A stretch of 64,000 nt of DNA from Ifrita kowaldi (Eukaryota; Chordata; Aves; Passeriformes; Cinclosomatidae). Positions 24,333-36,599 of the stretch are shown here, piece after piece. The notes beneath the pieces are model-generated. The model saw only the letters and a list, made by a program, of their open reading frames with translations, made no database searches and had not been told where the DNA came from. The stretch's first letter is position 1, and the number at the start of each line of letters is the position of its first letter. Both the position numbers and the translations under genes were made by a program. Location of the stretch: assembly GCA_013398055.1 (NCBI GenBank), contig VZRS01009494.1, positions 360,488 to 424,487 on the forward strand. Direction: 5' to 3'.

Positions 24333-26499
24333 CTGTTTTGCATTACTAAAATGGTGCAGTGGACATAAAGTTTCCAACCTCAGTGGGGGATTTTCAAACG
24401 TAATTTGAACTCCACTTTTTGGAAAAATTAAGAAGACTGATTAGAGTCAATTATGTAATTTAACTTACATAATGCCAATAGGTGCTATTTCTGTGAGTAG
24501 GTGTGGTCTTAAAATACCATGGGAGTATTTTCTTTCGAAAAACTTCGCTTCCATCAATGTTGTCCCATTAGGGCAAATAGGCAAATCTCTTGAACTACTG
24601 TCTTGTTATGACTTTGCTGGATTAATTCCATTACTTGCTGTTCTTTTGATTCAAATTTCTCTTGAGATAGCATCTAATAACAAAGTTGGATATCTAAGAC
24701 AATAAAACTTCCCAAATTCATCTTATTCTGTGTGGTAGCATTGCTATGCAAACAATTTTGTCAGATTGTTCACGTCTCATCAGAGAGTACAGTCCTTTAA
24801 ACAACAACATTATGTTGTCTAGAAAAATGTAAAGTAATGCATATTGATTATTGTAGGCCATGTGATCCAAGAAAATATCAAGAAGAAACATTTAAAAATA
24901 TTAAATTCCACTTGCACTGATGGCTCAATATCAGGGTACGTATTTCAAGGGCAGGTGTGGCACACTGCTGATGATTGCAATAGCTCTTTTGGAGTGCTAA
25001 GCTTTGATTTTGAAAGATACGAGGCCTAAATGATTAAATTCATAAGGTATATTCATATTTCCCCTTTGTTAGTACACTCACAGAGCTGTGCATCTGCTGG
25101 TCATAGCAGTACAGAGAATTTCATCGGAAGCCTGTGAAATACACAAAATTAGAAGGTCGAACAGTACATTTGTGTTACAGCTGCATGTTTAAGATGTATA
25201 AATGCACATATGATAGGTGTACATTTGCAAAAAGCGTGTGTTTAAAACATTATAAAATGCAAATTTGATCTCTTTGCTCTCAGTATGTGTAGTTCCACGC
25301 TGTTCTCATTGATGCTGAAGATGCTCTGGTGCTCAATCAAGCCAGAGGTTGCGAGGCATGCCTTCAGTTTGAATTTCTAGGAGTAGCACTTCAGTGTGAC
25401 AAGTCTACTGCATAGAATCATATATTTTTGCCAATTTTTTGAACACTGCTAGGTGGGTTTACATTAAAAATGTCTTATTCAGTACAAGTACTGGCAAGTG
25501 ACAGCCCTAGGTCAATACTGAGGGAAAGGGGAATGTTACCTGCCTTAGTTGTTGTACTATTGAAATAAATAGCAGGTAGAGCACATCTAAAAATGGTGGT
25601 TTTGTATTGTATTTTCTTTTCTATGATTATAGGGAATTATGGAAGAACTGCCTTGCAATTTCACCTTCACTATAATTTTAGATTCTTTATTCTCCAGCCT
25701 GCATTTAGCTAAATTTTTTTGTGCTCTGTTTGACATTGTGTTTCCTGTGTTACTTCACCTGTCAGATCTAGATACTTGTCTATTTACTGCAAATGTTCAC
25801 TAATATGAACCATGATTTTCTAGGTCCTGTCACAGCTCCTGCAGGAAGCAAAAAATGTTATGAGAGGCATTATCACCACACTTTATACTAAATTTCATCT
25901 TTATTTTGCCATTCTAGATACTCACAGATCTTTGCAAACAAATAGTGTTAAAGTGTGTTTTAATTTTCTAGACCTCTGTCAATAAGGTTACCGTTTCACC
26001 AGTAGCACAGCAGAATTTCCAAACCAGCACTGTGCAGGGATTGCTTTCTTCTTCGCTTTCTAGTTAGATCCTATTTGGATTTTTTTTTCTTTTTTCTTTT
26101 TCTCTTTTTTTTCCTGGTATCATTGTCTGTAGGTGTATAGCACATTAAAAATGCGGGTTGTCTCCATATCTTAGCTCCTGAGTACATCTTCCTGTCCATT
26201 AGAGAGTGCTCATGTGAGTACATCTCTGACTGCCCACAGCTTAGAGTCCAAAATGTGCAAATTTTTATAGTCTTAAATATTTGGGAGATATTGATCTCTG
26301 TGAAAAATCTGTCTGATGTCTGTCTGTGTCAAAAGAATCAGGCAAATTTAGTTCTCAGAAAACGTCAGTAACTTCGGTCAAGTTAGCACCAACCTAATTT
26401 AGCTAACACTGTGTATATTAAATATTCAAAATTTTCCTTCTATATTTTCAGGAATGAGTCTAGAATGCCATTTTGCCTCTTATCTTGTTACAATAAGTT
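24333..26499. other. Unique sequence, no supported gene
   Basis: AT-rich sequence without recognisable repeats. A 77-codon plus-strand frame (24472-24705) has a hydrophobic stretch near its end and a stop codon lying inside an AATAAA. Nothing else supports it. A C/T-rich tract lies at about 26078-26114. Confidence 0.5.
26078..26114. repeat. Polypyrimidine tract
   Basis: Runs of T interrupted by single C over about 37 bases. This is a low-complexity tract with no acceptor-like AG and plausible exon following it. Confidence 0.7.
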
Positions 26500-26815
26500 C
26501 ATAAACCCTGTTATGAGGTTCTTGTTTTCTGTTCATTATCCTGGCCTCTCCTCCTCATTGACCTTTCACTGGAGTTTTCCACATCCTTCTTCAAATGTGG
26601 ATCACAAAACTAAGCACAGAGGTAGTCTGGTTTGCTAAATTGTATCGAGGTAAAACTTCCCCTGATTCTGCTTGATGTACTTTGGGTTATGCTCCTAAGT
26701 GTTACATGAGCTTTCCTTGCTGCAGATTGCTCTGACAGTTGTGCTGATGTAATTATCCACAGTGACCCGTATGTCACTGCTTTCTAAGCAGCTGACACTG
26801 TCCTGCATGACTTCC
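26500..26815 (-). mobile_element. Old CR1 LINE fragment
   Basis: Inverted, diverged CR1. On the plus strand, tcctggcctctcctcctcat, cactggagttttccacatcc and ttcttcaaatgtggatcaca follow the complement of the CR1 RT region (tggtggccctccgctggac, ctccagtttgtccacatcc, ttcttgaactgtggagccca). They are followed by gagctttccttgctgcagat and ttgctctgacagttgtgct. The left limit is soft. The right end abuts the younger plus-strand CR1 at 26816, so the later element apparently inserted next to or into this one. Confidence 0.65.
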
Positions 26816-27301
26816 CTGTCTCTAAACTGGGGAGACAGATTTTGTGGATAGACCAATCAGGGGATGTGGAATTGGCTGGATGGCTGTACTCAAGGAGCTG
26901 TGGCTGTCAGCGGAGTGTCCAAGTGACGACCAGTGACAAGTGCTGCTCCTCAGAGGTCGGTGCTGGGACCAGCGCAGTTTAACTTCCTTATCAGCAACAG
27001 AGCGGGAAAAGCTGGAGAGGGAAGTACAAAGACCTGTAGTGAAAGGACAAGGGGGAATGGCTTTAAACTGAAAGAGGGTAGGTTTACCTAGGTTAATATC
27101 TAGGTTTTAGATATTAGGAAGAAATTCTTTACTGTGAGGGTGGTAAGGTGCTGGAAGAGGTTGCCCAGAGAAGTTGTGGATGACCCATCCCTGGAGGGTT
27201 TCAAGGGTAGTTTGCATGTAGCTCTGAGCAGCCTGGTCTAGTGGAAGGTGTTCGTGCCCGTGGCTGGGGGTTGGAACTACATGCTGTTTAAGGTCCCTTA
27301 A
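26816..27301 (+). mobile_element. CR1 LINE, 5'-truncated with internal deletion
   Basis: A plus-strand CR1 fragment. It begins in the RT region (aaactggggagacagatttt, ggaattggctggatggctgt, aggtcggtgctgggaccagc) and continues to about 27000. It then jumps to the segment near the 3' end of ORF2 (gaaaggacaagggggaatgg, attaggaagaaattcttt, gtgctggaagaggttgccca) and ends in ggttggaactacatg...aaggtccctta. Several hundred bases of the normal element are missing between about 27000 and 27010. The terminal ATTCTATGAT-like repeats are absent. Divergence is moderate, and it looks younger than its neighbour at 26500-26815. Confidence 0.88.
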
Positions 27302-28484
27302 ATATAATTAAAAAGCCATGTGCATTGTTAACCATTGTGTGTCAATGGAACCTGAATAATTATAATATTTGTGACACAGTAAAGCCAATAGATTTTAATG
27401 GGTATATTCTTGCAGCAAATACAAAATTTGTGTGTGAATAATTGGCTGGAAAATAAAGATGATTTTTGTCGAGTTTCACCAAAGTTACAATAGAAAAGTG
27501 AGAAATATGATTAATATAAAATTAGTGAATAGAAACAATTCAATATATACATTATGATTAATGTCTACATGCATGATATATGATAAAAACCTTCCCACAT
27601 GTGAAAACACGGGTGATTTCAATTTTTAATTATTCTACAACTGAACGACATGAATTTTAGATTTGATTGATACACGCACAATATTCTCACCCAAGTTGTC
27701 CGTTGTTCTTTTAATGCAAGAAACACAGAGTCAATATTATGTCGTATTACCTGTACTATATAATTCACTAGTTAATGTCTGTCAGTAAACTTTACTCTTG
27801 CCATTCTCTCTCTTCCAAGTTAACTTGTCCAAACTACTTCATCTTCCTTTGTTCAGAATATTAAAAAATTGGGAATATGTGTACATCCAGGTATGCCATT
27901 TAGATGTTTAGGGAATTTTCAGGCAGTTGCCACCTGACTTTTGAGTTTTCCTGACTGGTGGCCACAGAAATAAGAACTTCTGGGATAATTTTCTTAGACT
28001 TAGTTAAAGAACGTCCAGTTAAGTTTGAATTTGGAATAGACACTCCATGTGTTAAGACAAAAAGCAATTAGAAGGAGCAGATATTTTATGCCTGATGTTA
28101 GTTCTACTGTCTTGTATAAATTTCATCCTTTTTTGGAGCTTTGTCAGTTTATTTCTCTGAAGTTTTTGCTAAGGGTTTCAAATGAAAGCTAGAATGGTTG
28201 TTTACTGTTCTAATGGGGGGGTTATTGCCCTGCAGGTTTTTTCACATTGTCTTAAGATATTTTTTCTCCCTTTTTGTTTTTCACCTATTTTTATCCTTTG
28301 CTACTGCTGCAAGTCTTCAATATGCTCTTTAAATCTCTTTTCCTTCTACAGTGCTCCTTTTGTTGTGTTATATATAATGGGTCAAAATGATCTTGGGCAC
28401 AGAGCCACAGTATTAAACTAGGAATTAATATGGACCAGTACTCTTAGACTGAAAAAATGCTTACAGTCATTTGAGCACCAAAGA

Positions 28485-28503
28485 TAAGAGAGAGAGAGAG
28501 AGG
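28485..28503. repeat. (GA)n microsatellite
   Basis: About nine uninterrupted GA units. Confidence 0.9.
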
Positions 28504-29410
28504 CATATTTCTAAATTCTTTGCAAATGAAAGAGACAGGATTGCTGTTTAAGGGAGTTTCAACTGAGCACAGAAACAGACTGAATGCAATCAATCAAAAA
28601 AGATTTATTCAAGAGTCATAAATTAGGCTCTACCTTAGATTCCTTCTGTCTCCCTTTCTTATATATCATCTCTTGTCCTGACATTGAATCTGAAGTATTT
28701 CCTCCAGCCAGTAAAGAAAGATTTTCCAAACTCAAGAGTCCAATTAGGAAAAATGTTCCCCTGCCTTTCAGCATTGCATTATCTGAACCAGTTCCCTCCA
28801 GAGCACCATCTACAATGGAGGCATTTATAACTGAAAGTATCTCAGTAGGAAGGGGTACTCACTTATTGTATGAAAAATTGAAGACTACAGACTGAAAACA
28901 GGCACAGCTTGAGTGCTGCAGTATACCTGCTTTGTGTCTGTTTTATGACTGAGGCAGTATTCAGCAATTGTGAGAGAAAGACACAGTAAAGATGGCCTGA
29001 AAAGTTTGATAAAAAGTAAGAAAAGTGGTTCCAGACCAGCTGCTATGAGAAGGGTCCACAGTTACAAGTGCTCATTCCAATTTTCAGCAAGGAATTATTT
29101 CAGCAGCTTTTGTTTCAAGAATTCCCTTGGCTTTTGAAACTGCCTCCTTCACTGGCACTTCCAGTTCCTGCAACAGCCCCTGTCCTGTGAGTTAGCTGGC
29201 ATCTCCTCGTCTGAAGGGAAAGATTTAAAAAATAACAAACTTGAGCCTCTTTCCCTCCATTGTCGAGGTTTTGTCAACAACCACAAGAGGTAGAAACATT
29301 CTCAATTGCTCGTTCATCATGCCGTGATGAATGGGTCTCTTAGCTGCGCTGGCACAAAGGTCTGTGCACCCACAGTTAGCTTGCAGTGAACTGATTTGGC
29401 TCTGAAACAC

Positions 29411-29440
29411 TTTTCTCTCTCCCTCTCTCTCTTTCCCCCC
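29411..29440. repeat. CT-rich simple repeat
   Basis: A pyrimidine run of tctctctccctctctctc type ending in a C run. Confidence 0.8.
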
Positions 29441-29829
29441 AAGTATACTTTAAGCCAGAGCAATTGCCCAGATTTGCTCTCAGCAGAGGCATAGAAGTGG
29501 TTTTGCTCTAAGAACTGAAAGGCTAATATGGTGCACAGAGAGGAGTGTGTAACATCAGAAGAGCCTCTATTGAAACAGCCTGAAGAACTGGTGCTTTATT
29601 AATATCAGCAGGGGCCGGAAACACAGACCCCATGTATTTTAATTACATGACATATAATTTAAGTATATGTTGGATGTTAGCATGTGCTGGAGAGATATCA
29701 CTGTATATTTACTCTGCTTTCAGAGACGGGTTTCTATGTTATGGTTGCTCCTGAATGCCTTATATATCCTTCTTTAAACATGGTAATTCTGTCTAATTAT
29801 CAATTAAAACAGCCAGGCAAGATCTGACT

Positions 29830-30246
29830 TTGTTATTTCCTTTCAATTTGTCTGTGCTATTGGTATTCTCCAGCTTTTCCATCACTGTGAGTTCATTTGT
29901 TTTCCTTGTGACAGCTGATGTCAAGCTGATCTGTATTTATCATCTCACCTTCAATATTTGCTGGGATGTGCCACAATTAGAGCAGCTGACATTTTGCTGT
30001 AGGCAGAACCAGAATTATATTGTGTGTGTTCTCTGTAGGTTACTCGTCTGGCTACCTTTTACAAACACACAGTTATTTAGATTCATTGCTAGGCAGTTCT
30101 GTGTTCTGTGTTTACACAATATGCCACTCATTTTGGATCCTGGGTTGGGTTCCTGCTCCTCTGTATTACAAGGAGTTAGTCTTGGTTGGGGCAGTAGAGA
30201 GAGGATGGGGATGGAAGTTAGAATGGTCGATATGATGGAAATCTAA
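29830..30246 (+). other. 138-codon open frame, doubtful
   Basis: The longest open frame in the window. Its N-terminal 40 residues are hydrophobic (Leu, Phe, Val, Ser), a composition that T-rich DNA gives by chance. The middle is Cys- and Leu-rich and the end Gly- and Met-rich. I recognise no domain. A second frame (30020-30235) overlaps it in another phase, which argues that the local lack of stops is compositional. No flanking splice signals or polyadenylation signal stand out. Confidence 0.15.
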
Positions 30247-32689
30247 ATCAGAAACTTAGCAATGATTAAGGTAATTGCTGGCTCACCACTATGTTGTGAT
30301 TTCGCATTGTTTCTGAAACAGTGAGAGGTTGATGGTTGCAGCAAGTGTCTGAAAAATGCATCCCTGAGCCAAGCAGACCCCAAAGACCTGAGTACAGTAG
30401 CTGGCCTACACTGTTGAGAACACAGAGCAGAGGAGGAGTGTATCAGCAAACTGTGGTTCAGGGAAGAAAAAATGGCTTGAAAAAGGATAAAATAGATGAA
30501 GGTTCTAATCTGTTTTTATTTCACAGAAATCATTTACAAGTGATTTCTGTGGCTTCAGGGTAAGGATTTGACTATTTCAAAGACTAATTTAAATGAAATA
30601 CTGCTGGCCTGTGGTCTGGAGAAGGAGAACAAAACCAAAATCACATTTATGTGACTTTCAAGTAGCTTTGGACAAGCATCTGAACTCAAAGTTCACCTAA
30701 AATTTTAGCGTTGACCTTTCATTGGTTTAAAAGGATTGTCATTGTATTTGCAACATTGTCAGACTCACTGACAATTATCAACCCACTGTCATTGTATGAA
30801 CACGTGTGTCAACACATGGAGTTTCGTGCCATCAGACATGATAGATAGAGCTAGGCCATGCCAATGCCTGATGGGAGCTGGCAGAATGTGGGACAGTAAT
30901 AAGAAAAATGTTCAGCATCTTTGTGAACCAAGTAAAAATCAGGATACAGATGCCTAAGGTTCTTACGTGGAATATTCTGGTGAAGAAAGCAAGTGTCTTT
31001 TCATGTTTCATTTCTTTACAATATTTGGAAGCACCTTGGCTTTGTTTGAACTGCTACACTGGTTATCTAATGATGATCTAATGAAGTGGAAGGAGATCAG
31101 CTGACATCACGGCTGTTAATAAAGTGGCAGTCAACAAAGTCTCCTGCTCAGCAGGTTAGAGAATGGAGTCTACAACCTCAACTATCAAAAACTGGTCACT
31201 GTAATAACTTCAGCCTTCAGGGTGCAATGCTTTGGATACTCTGCTCACCTTGCAGTTGCTTTTATTAATTTAGCTTGGCTAAGCACTTAGTCACAATTTC
31301 TTCCTTGATTGTTTCTCCAGAGTGTTTGTAACATCTCATCTTCCTTGAAAACATAAAAAGACTTCAAATTTTGCTTCAGGCTATTTTCAGGCAAGTTGTT
31401 TTCCCTGCATAAAATGAGTCAGTTCAAGTATTTAGTCTCTGTATATACTATGCAAGAAAGATAAAAGTCACGTGTGAAATCTCTTTATGTACATCTTTCA
31501 AGAAGCAGGCTAAAATCTTGAAATCTGGCCGTCTGAGTTAGACACCAATATTTGCTCTCTGAAATTATATCTCCAGTTTGCTCTGAAAAGGGGAAATTCT
31601 GGTGCAAAGCAAAAATGCCGTAAAGCTATTGCTGGCCACATCTACGGAGACGTTAGGAACAGACAATGAAGTCAATAGTTGGATGCAACACTGCTCGTTT
31701 TCATCTATCTCCTAACATGCAGAACCCTTTGCAGGTTTTATTTTCTTTTCTTTTTTAAGCGAGTAATGGCAAACAAGCCATTAATAGTGAGAAAAAAAAA
31801 TCATCTGTTGGGATAATTGTTAGAATGTTTCTCAGATCATAGTGTGTGCTGTGGGGAGGGGAGAATTCACCACAACAATTATGCACACAAGTACTTCACG
31901 TCTGCAGCAGAAGCCGCAAATTTAAAATGATTACAGGCTGAGAACAGTTGCTCCAAATTTAACTTAATTATGATAATTCACTGCTTTGTTTGTGTTTAGG
32001 GCTTAAGGTGACATTCAAAAGATTGTAAAATAGAAAAGAAGCATAGGTAAACCGGTAGGTGCATTGTGCCATTGTGAAACAGAACAAGTCAAGAATAATG
32101 CATTCTTCAAATACTTCACAAAGAGGTTAGATAAACTAGAGTACCCGATGTTAGCTAATTTAATTACATTCTCACTGCACATAGACTCAATCTTAGCATC
32201 TCATGTTATTTACTCTAGGAGGGGCAGGAAGATTTCTGTGGGGTCAGTTGGACTTAAACTCCAGATTTGGTCATAAGCTTAACTTTAAGGGTAAACTCAT
32301 TCATTAAGTCTTCCCATGCTTTTTAACCTAAACCAAGAAATAAATTTCTGCTTTCCTTTCCCAGTGCACACTTTTAATATATTTCTGATTAATCATCTTT
32401 GGCATGTAATTCCTTGTACCGTTTAGCTTTTCTTTTTGGTAGCTTTGCTAGTTGTCTTGTTCATTTTCTGCTCCAACAATCAATAAAAATTGGGTTTGTT
32501 TTCTGACTATTTCAGATTTATTGGTACATGTTCAGAAAATGAGAATTTTGTTCCTCAAAAAAAAGTAAGATTTCAAGAATTGGTTCATTAGTTATCAAGA
32601 CAAAAACTAGATTTCTTGAGAAAATGAACCATTCCATGATTACCAAGGTGTTAATGCCTAGTTAATTCTGAAAGTATGTTGGAGACTCG

Positions 32690-33110
32690 AAGCAGTTACA
32701 TGGTCTAAAGATATGCATGGGGCAAGGTTTGTCAGAAGAACTATTATCTTGTATTAAGTCAGCTGATTTATTTACAGTAGCACTCATCACAGCATCACTA
32801 TTGCTGGCCCACTGTCTAACCCCAGTCTGTAAGTTCTCAGCTGGATCATCACTGTCCCTACGCAGGCGAGTGCCCATCCTGACCGTTCTGGCCTGTTTGT
32901 CCTTATTGCACGCCAGCTGTGTGAGCCGTCCTGCCATGTGTCTGTGATCCTAATGAGCCTGTAGCTCTGCAAGGGCAAGCAGACCTTTGATTCCTCCTGT
33001 TCACTCACCATTTTGTGCGTGCATTATTATACAGGCATTTCAGATGGTGATTTCCCAGGGAAAGTGTGAGGACATTCCCCATCAGGCCCTTATTTGTGTG
33101 CATGCTTTTA
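32690..33110 (-). mobile_element. Decayed CR1 LINE, endonuclease-domain fragment
   Basis: On the minus strand the frame at about 33050-32790 reads CLYNNAR, a few residues, EQEESKVCLPLQSYRLIRIT, then DTWQDGSHSW and RTNRPER. This is the start of the CR1 ORF2 apurinic endonuclease domain, whose usual form is CLYTNARSMGNKQEELE, then ITETWWDSSHDW, then FRKDRP. The family's Asn near the start and the acidic ITETW centre are recognisable, here ITDTW. Frameshifts and stops interrupt it. The RT domain and 3' end expected further left (lower coordinates) are not seen, so this is an internal or rearranged piece. Unlike the other CR1 copies here it is not a 3' fragment. Confidence 0.7.
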
Positions 33111-34446
33111 GGGATACCCTTCTTTCAGCCCTGGTTTCTTGATTATGAGGTCTCTTTTGTCAACAGCATCCCGCACGCTCTTCTTGTCAATCTATGTATT
33201 TTCCTGTGGTTTTTTAATTGAATTTGCTTATGAGTCCTGGTCGTCATGAGTGCAAACTGACAGCAAGACTAAAATTGATATTCATTTATGCAGTGCATAA
33301 CTTGCAGTATTGGCAAAATACATGTGCTTACATTATTAGACAAACAATATAGGATCTTAAAGACTAATAATGGTCATCTTTCAAGGCTGTCTTGGATATT
33401 TTAAGGAAGATCTGTGTTACTTTCCACTGCTTTATCCAACAGTAACTGAGAAACAATATTTTTAAATAGGAAAATCTAAAAACTTATTCCATGTGAACTT
33501 ATAGAGAAAAAGAGTTACTGTATGTTTGGTTTAAGTAATCATTCAGTTTAATTTAATTTTCATATTGCAGTCTTAGTTCAGAGAACTAGTGTTTGTCTCA
33601 TGTCTTCATTTGTGCCTCACACAGTTCACTACTTTTTAATTCATTACCTGGGAGGGTTAAGATATTGGACAATGATATTTTAAATCTTTGGGTCATTATC
33701 TTAGATAACATGTTTTCCCCTACATTTCAGTCAAGGAGTGATCTGGAATAACAATAATTTAGACCTGCCTTCAAGGTAGACGCTATGGCTAGATACTCAA
33801 AACATGCTATGCAAATCATCATCGTTGAATATGCATATTAGATATAAAACAATGTCTATTCAAAGAAGTTATCTTAGTTCTACATAATATACCTGTCAAC
33901 AATAGCGATGAAAGGGATGAGCCACTCCCTAGGTTGTTGTTTTTTTTTCCTTTCCTTCTATTTATTGAAATAGCCAGCTGGCAATTCCTGGATTTCTAGC
34001 CTTCAAGAGATCTTCTAAGACAGATGGTGGTTAATATCAGACACCCAGTGAAGTGATAGTCTTTGTCTGAAGAATATTCTACATGAACCTTTTCATTATT
34101 CATTTCGTACTGTGACAATAAAAAGGGATACTGGTTAAGTTTAATTGTATTGTGGGTATTTTTTGCCACGCATCTTCCCGCTTGTGCCATTCTGAAGCAC
34201 GTTGTGTCATAAAAGGTAGTCAAGGTAATTTTAAAAGAGCTGCTGAGAGTCTGAAAGAACATCAAGGCTATTAAATATTTCCTTTCATATCTTTAATGCA
34301 TATAACATTTGTATTGTTCTCTTGCAGCTAATGGGCATCTAACAGCTTAATTAGATCCCCAAATTACTGGATATTTAAACCAGGAAGCAGCGAAAAAGAA
34401 ATGTATTTTCCTCGGAGCAGGCTGATGCTTCCAAGGAACCAGAAAA

Positions 34447-34461
34447 GTTTGCCATGGCAAC
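34447..34461. promoter_or_regulatory. RFX X-box-like dyad
   Basis: GTTTGCCATGGCAAC contains a perfect 12-bp palindrome, TTGCCATGGCAA (34449-34460). It matches the RFX X-box GTTGCCATGGCAAC except for the base just outside the left half-site. RFX factors bind such sites in promoters and enhancers, including those of ciliary genes. TTAATTAG, a homeodomain-type site, lies about 100 bases to the left. No transcription start is visible, so an enhancer would be likelier than a promoter. This is motif likeness only. Confidence 0.35.
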
Positions 34462-35104
34462 TTTGGAGGGATGCTTTTTTATTTTTGAAAAGGTTTGTGA
34501 GGTTTGGTGTCTTGGTTCTTGTTCCCAGAGCAGGAAATGTGCCAGCTAATTATTTTCTTTGTTCCCAAGGAAAAGAATAAAAGTGTCCTTTTTCAGTGGT
34601 ACATGAATTACAGTATTTGACAGCATTGTTTTTAGAGTTTGACAAGTATCTAAGTAGTGATAAGGCTAGATATTGAGGAGGCTAAAGGGTGATCTGAGAG
34701 CTCACAGCTGCTTAGAAGGCAGTCACAAAGCTGACACAGTCATACTCTTCTCAGTAGCACCAGATGACATAAAGGGCAACAGCTGCAGACTGCACTTCGA
34801 GACATTTAAGTTGCCTTGCTGTGACAAAGAGGGCTGCCATAGGTCACTTCCAACTAACATTTCTGGCTTCTAAGAAGAAAAAATGAATGACACTAAATTA
34901 ATGCTTACAAATTTTAATTGAATACAGTTTTACCTTCTTATATTTTATCAGATGGCTGTATTAAAAATCTGAGTTCTAACATACTGATGACAAGTTTCGT
35001 ATCCTCTCAACATTTCACACAGTAATGTCACAACATAAGGACAAAATTTTTCATTTGTTGTCAAGTGCAGCTCTATAAATGGGAAGAAATAAATATATTA
35101 GAGG

Positions 35105-35215
35105 TTTATAGATTGTGATTCTGCAAAGGACAACTGTCAGCACCTAATCTAACCTCCTGACTGCAGGACTTTTCCAAGTTATTACTTGTGTAACTAGACA
35201 CATCATTTAGGAAAA
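35105..35215 (-). repeat. Possible old CR1 3' piece
   Basis: The string taatctaacctcctgactgc followed by ttattacttgtgtaactaga resembles the complement of the 3' ends of old reptile-type CR1 subfamilies (gtctgacctcctgtataac, aataacttgtgtttgacta). The match is short and diverged. Confidence 0.3.
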
Positions 35216-36599
35216 AAAATTCAAATAAGATACGACATTTCCAGTGAACTTGCAAGACTGGTAATTGCAACAGTGACTACGTCTCTTCAGTCTTTGCATT
35301 TTCTCACTCATTTTTTTTTTTGCCAGATGTTCTCACTGGTGATGTGATGTTTCTCTTTATTGTTCATCGATAAAGATATCAATTAAAGATAAATCTGAGA
35401 GGCTTTACCATACATTCTTCTTTAGAAAAATAATCTTTTGATAATTATGCACTGCCCACATCGCTATGTAGACCTATTCAGCAATCTTTTAAAATATTAG
35501 TGTTTGCTTTTTAAATTTTTTTTGCTTAGTTAAGGGATTCCTTTTCACATCTCAGTTTGAAACACATGTATCTTTTCTCCTTTTCTTTCTTTTGATGAGG
35601 TTTCCCACAAATTTTATATGCGGGAATTTCATTTTGATCTTCTCAAAAAAGTGGGGATATTAGCTCGGGGTCAGCCATGAGCTCATTTTCTCATATCTCC
35701 CCAAACTGATGAACATTGTTAAATCTGATGTCCTTTGAACACACATCAAACATCAGACTAATTTTGTCTGAAACTTTTTCAATATATCTTGCTTTATCTA
35801 AAATAGAGTGTTCAAAATCTATTTCTAGCAACAAAAAAGAGACCAACCCTTCCCTCTCCCCCCAGTACATATGTTTAAAAATTTTACAGAGTTTTGAAGG
35901 GAATGTAAAGAAATAAAGATATATTTCATTTCATTGTGAAAAATGAAGATACAGTTAGCCACGAACAAAATTAGTGAGGAACCAGCTTAGCAAACTGCCT
36001 TCAGATAATTGTGTAAATAAGATTTTTCTGCCTTCTTTTAATTAATATTTGACTTTCTCCTAAAACACTGTTGCTAGTTTCCATTTGAAACATATAATCT
36101 GGTTGACTCCAGATCTCTTCACTGTAATGGAAAGTTTTCTGTTTATCACTTTACCTTCTGAAGCATGTCCAAATCATGGGTGGTGAATTTTCAATAAATT
36201 GTCCTGAATGTACCACAGTCTCATTAAGTGATGGAGTTTCTTCTTAAAGATGTCTTAAGTTATTTTCTGATGGAGATTTAGACTGACTTTTCCACGCTTT
36301 TTTTTTTTTTTAATAGAGAAAAGGAGTATTTTCACCTATTCCTAATTGATTTTTGCATAAATGTTCCAATATATTTCTTCTAGGAGTATGAGGAAAAAGT
36401 ACAGATAATGATCTCAACTGTACTGTGCAAAGAAAATTAATGCAGTAAGTGGTTTCATTCTGTGTTTGTATTTCTCAGCTAAGAACAGAGTATATAGTTC
36501 TTATTGGTTAGTAACTCTTAAAAACATGAGCTGCTATTTATTGTATGTTGTTTTTTCTTGAAATTTGAGACCTGTAATGAAGTGGTTTAGAAAACAGTG

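Larger units (their letters stand above)
27302..32689. other. Unique region, no supported gene
   Basis: About 5.4 kb of AT-rich sequence. It contains a (GA)n run at about 28485-28503, a CT-rich run at 29411-29440, the longest open frame in the window (29830-30246, 138 codons, listed separately), and a compact AT-hook/homeodomain-like patch at 31840-31990. I see no exon with supporting splice sites and no repeat I can name with confidence. Confidence 0.5.
33111..36599. other. Unique region, no supported gene
   Basis: About 3.5 kb with no exon seen. It holds an RFX-like dyad at 34447-34461 inside a stretch (34320-34480) that looks less repetitive and less AT-biased than its surroundings. A doubtful old CR1 3' piece lies at 35105-35215. 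Poly-T runs occur at about 35310 and 36299. Confidence 0.5.

Noticed and set aside
23893..24377. Two long minus-strand open frames (88 and 69 codons) suggesting a broken gene.
   Set aside because: The DNA under the 24168-24377 frame and part of the other follows the 5S rRNA-derived SINE layout, so the lack of stops is incidental.
24472..24705. 77-codon frame with a hydrophobic stretch and an overlapping AATAAA.
   Set aside because: AATAAA is frequent in AT-rich DNA, and no other evidence supports a gene.
25405..25420. gcatagaatcata as a CR1 tail.
   Set aside because: No CR1 sequence continues on either side.
32662..33011. Overlapping minus-strand frames of 91 and 74 codons.
   Set aside because: The 74-codon frame is CR1 endonuclease remains; the other is its shadow. 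No host protein.
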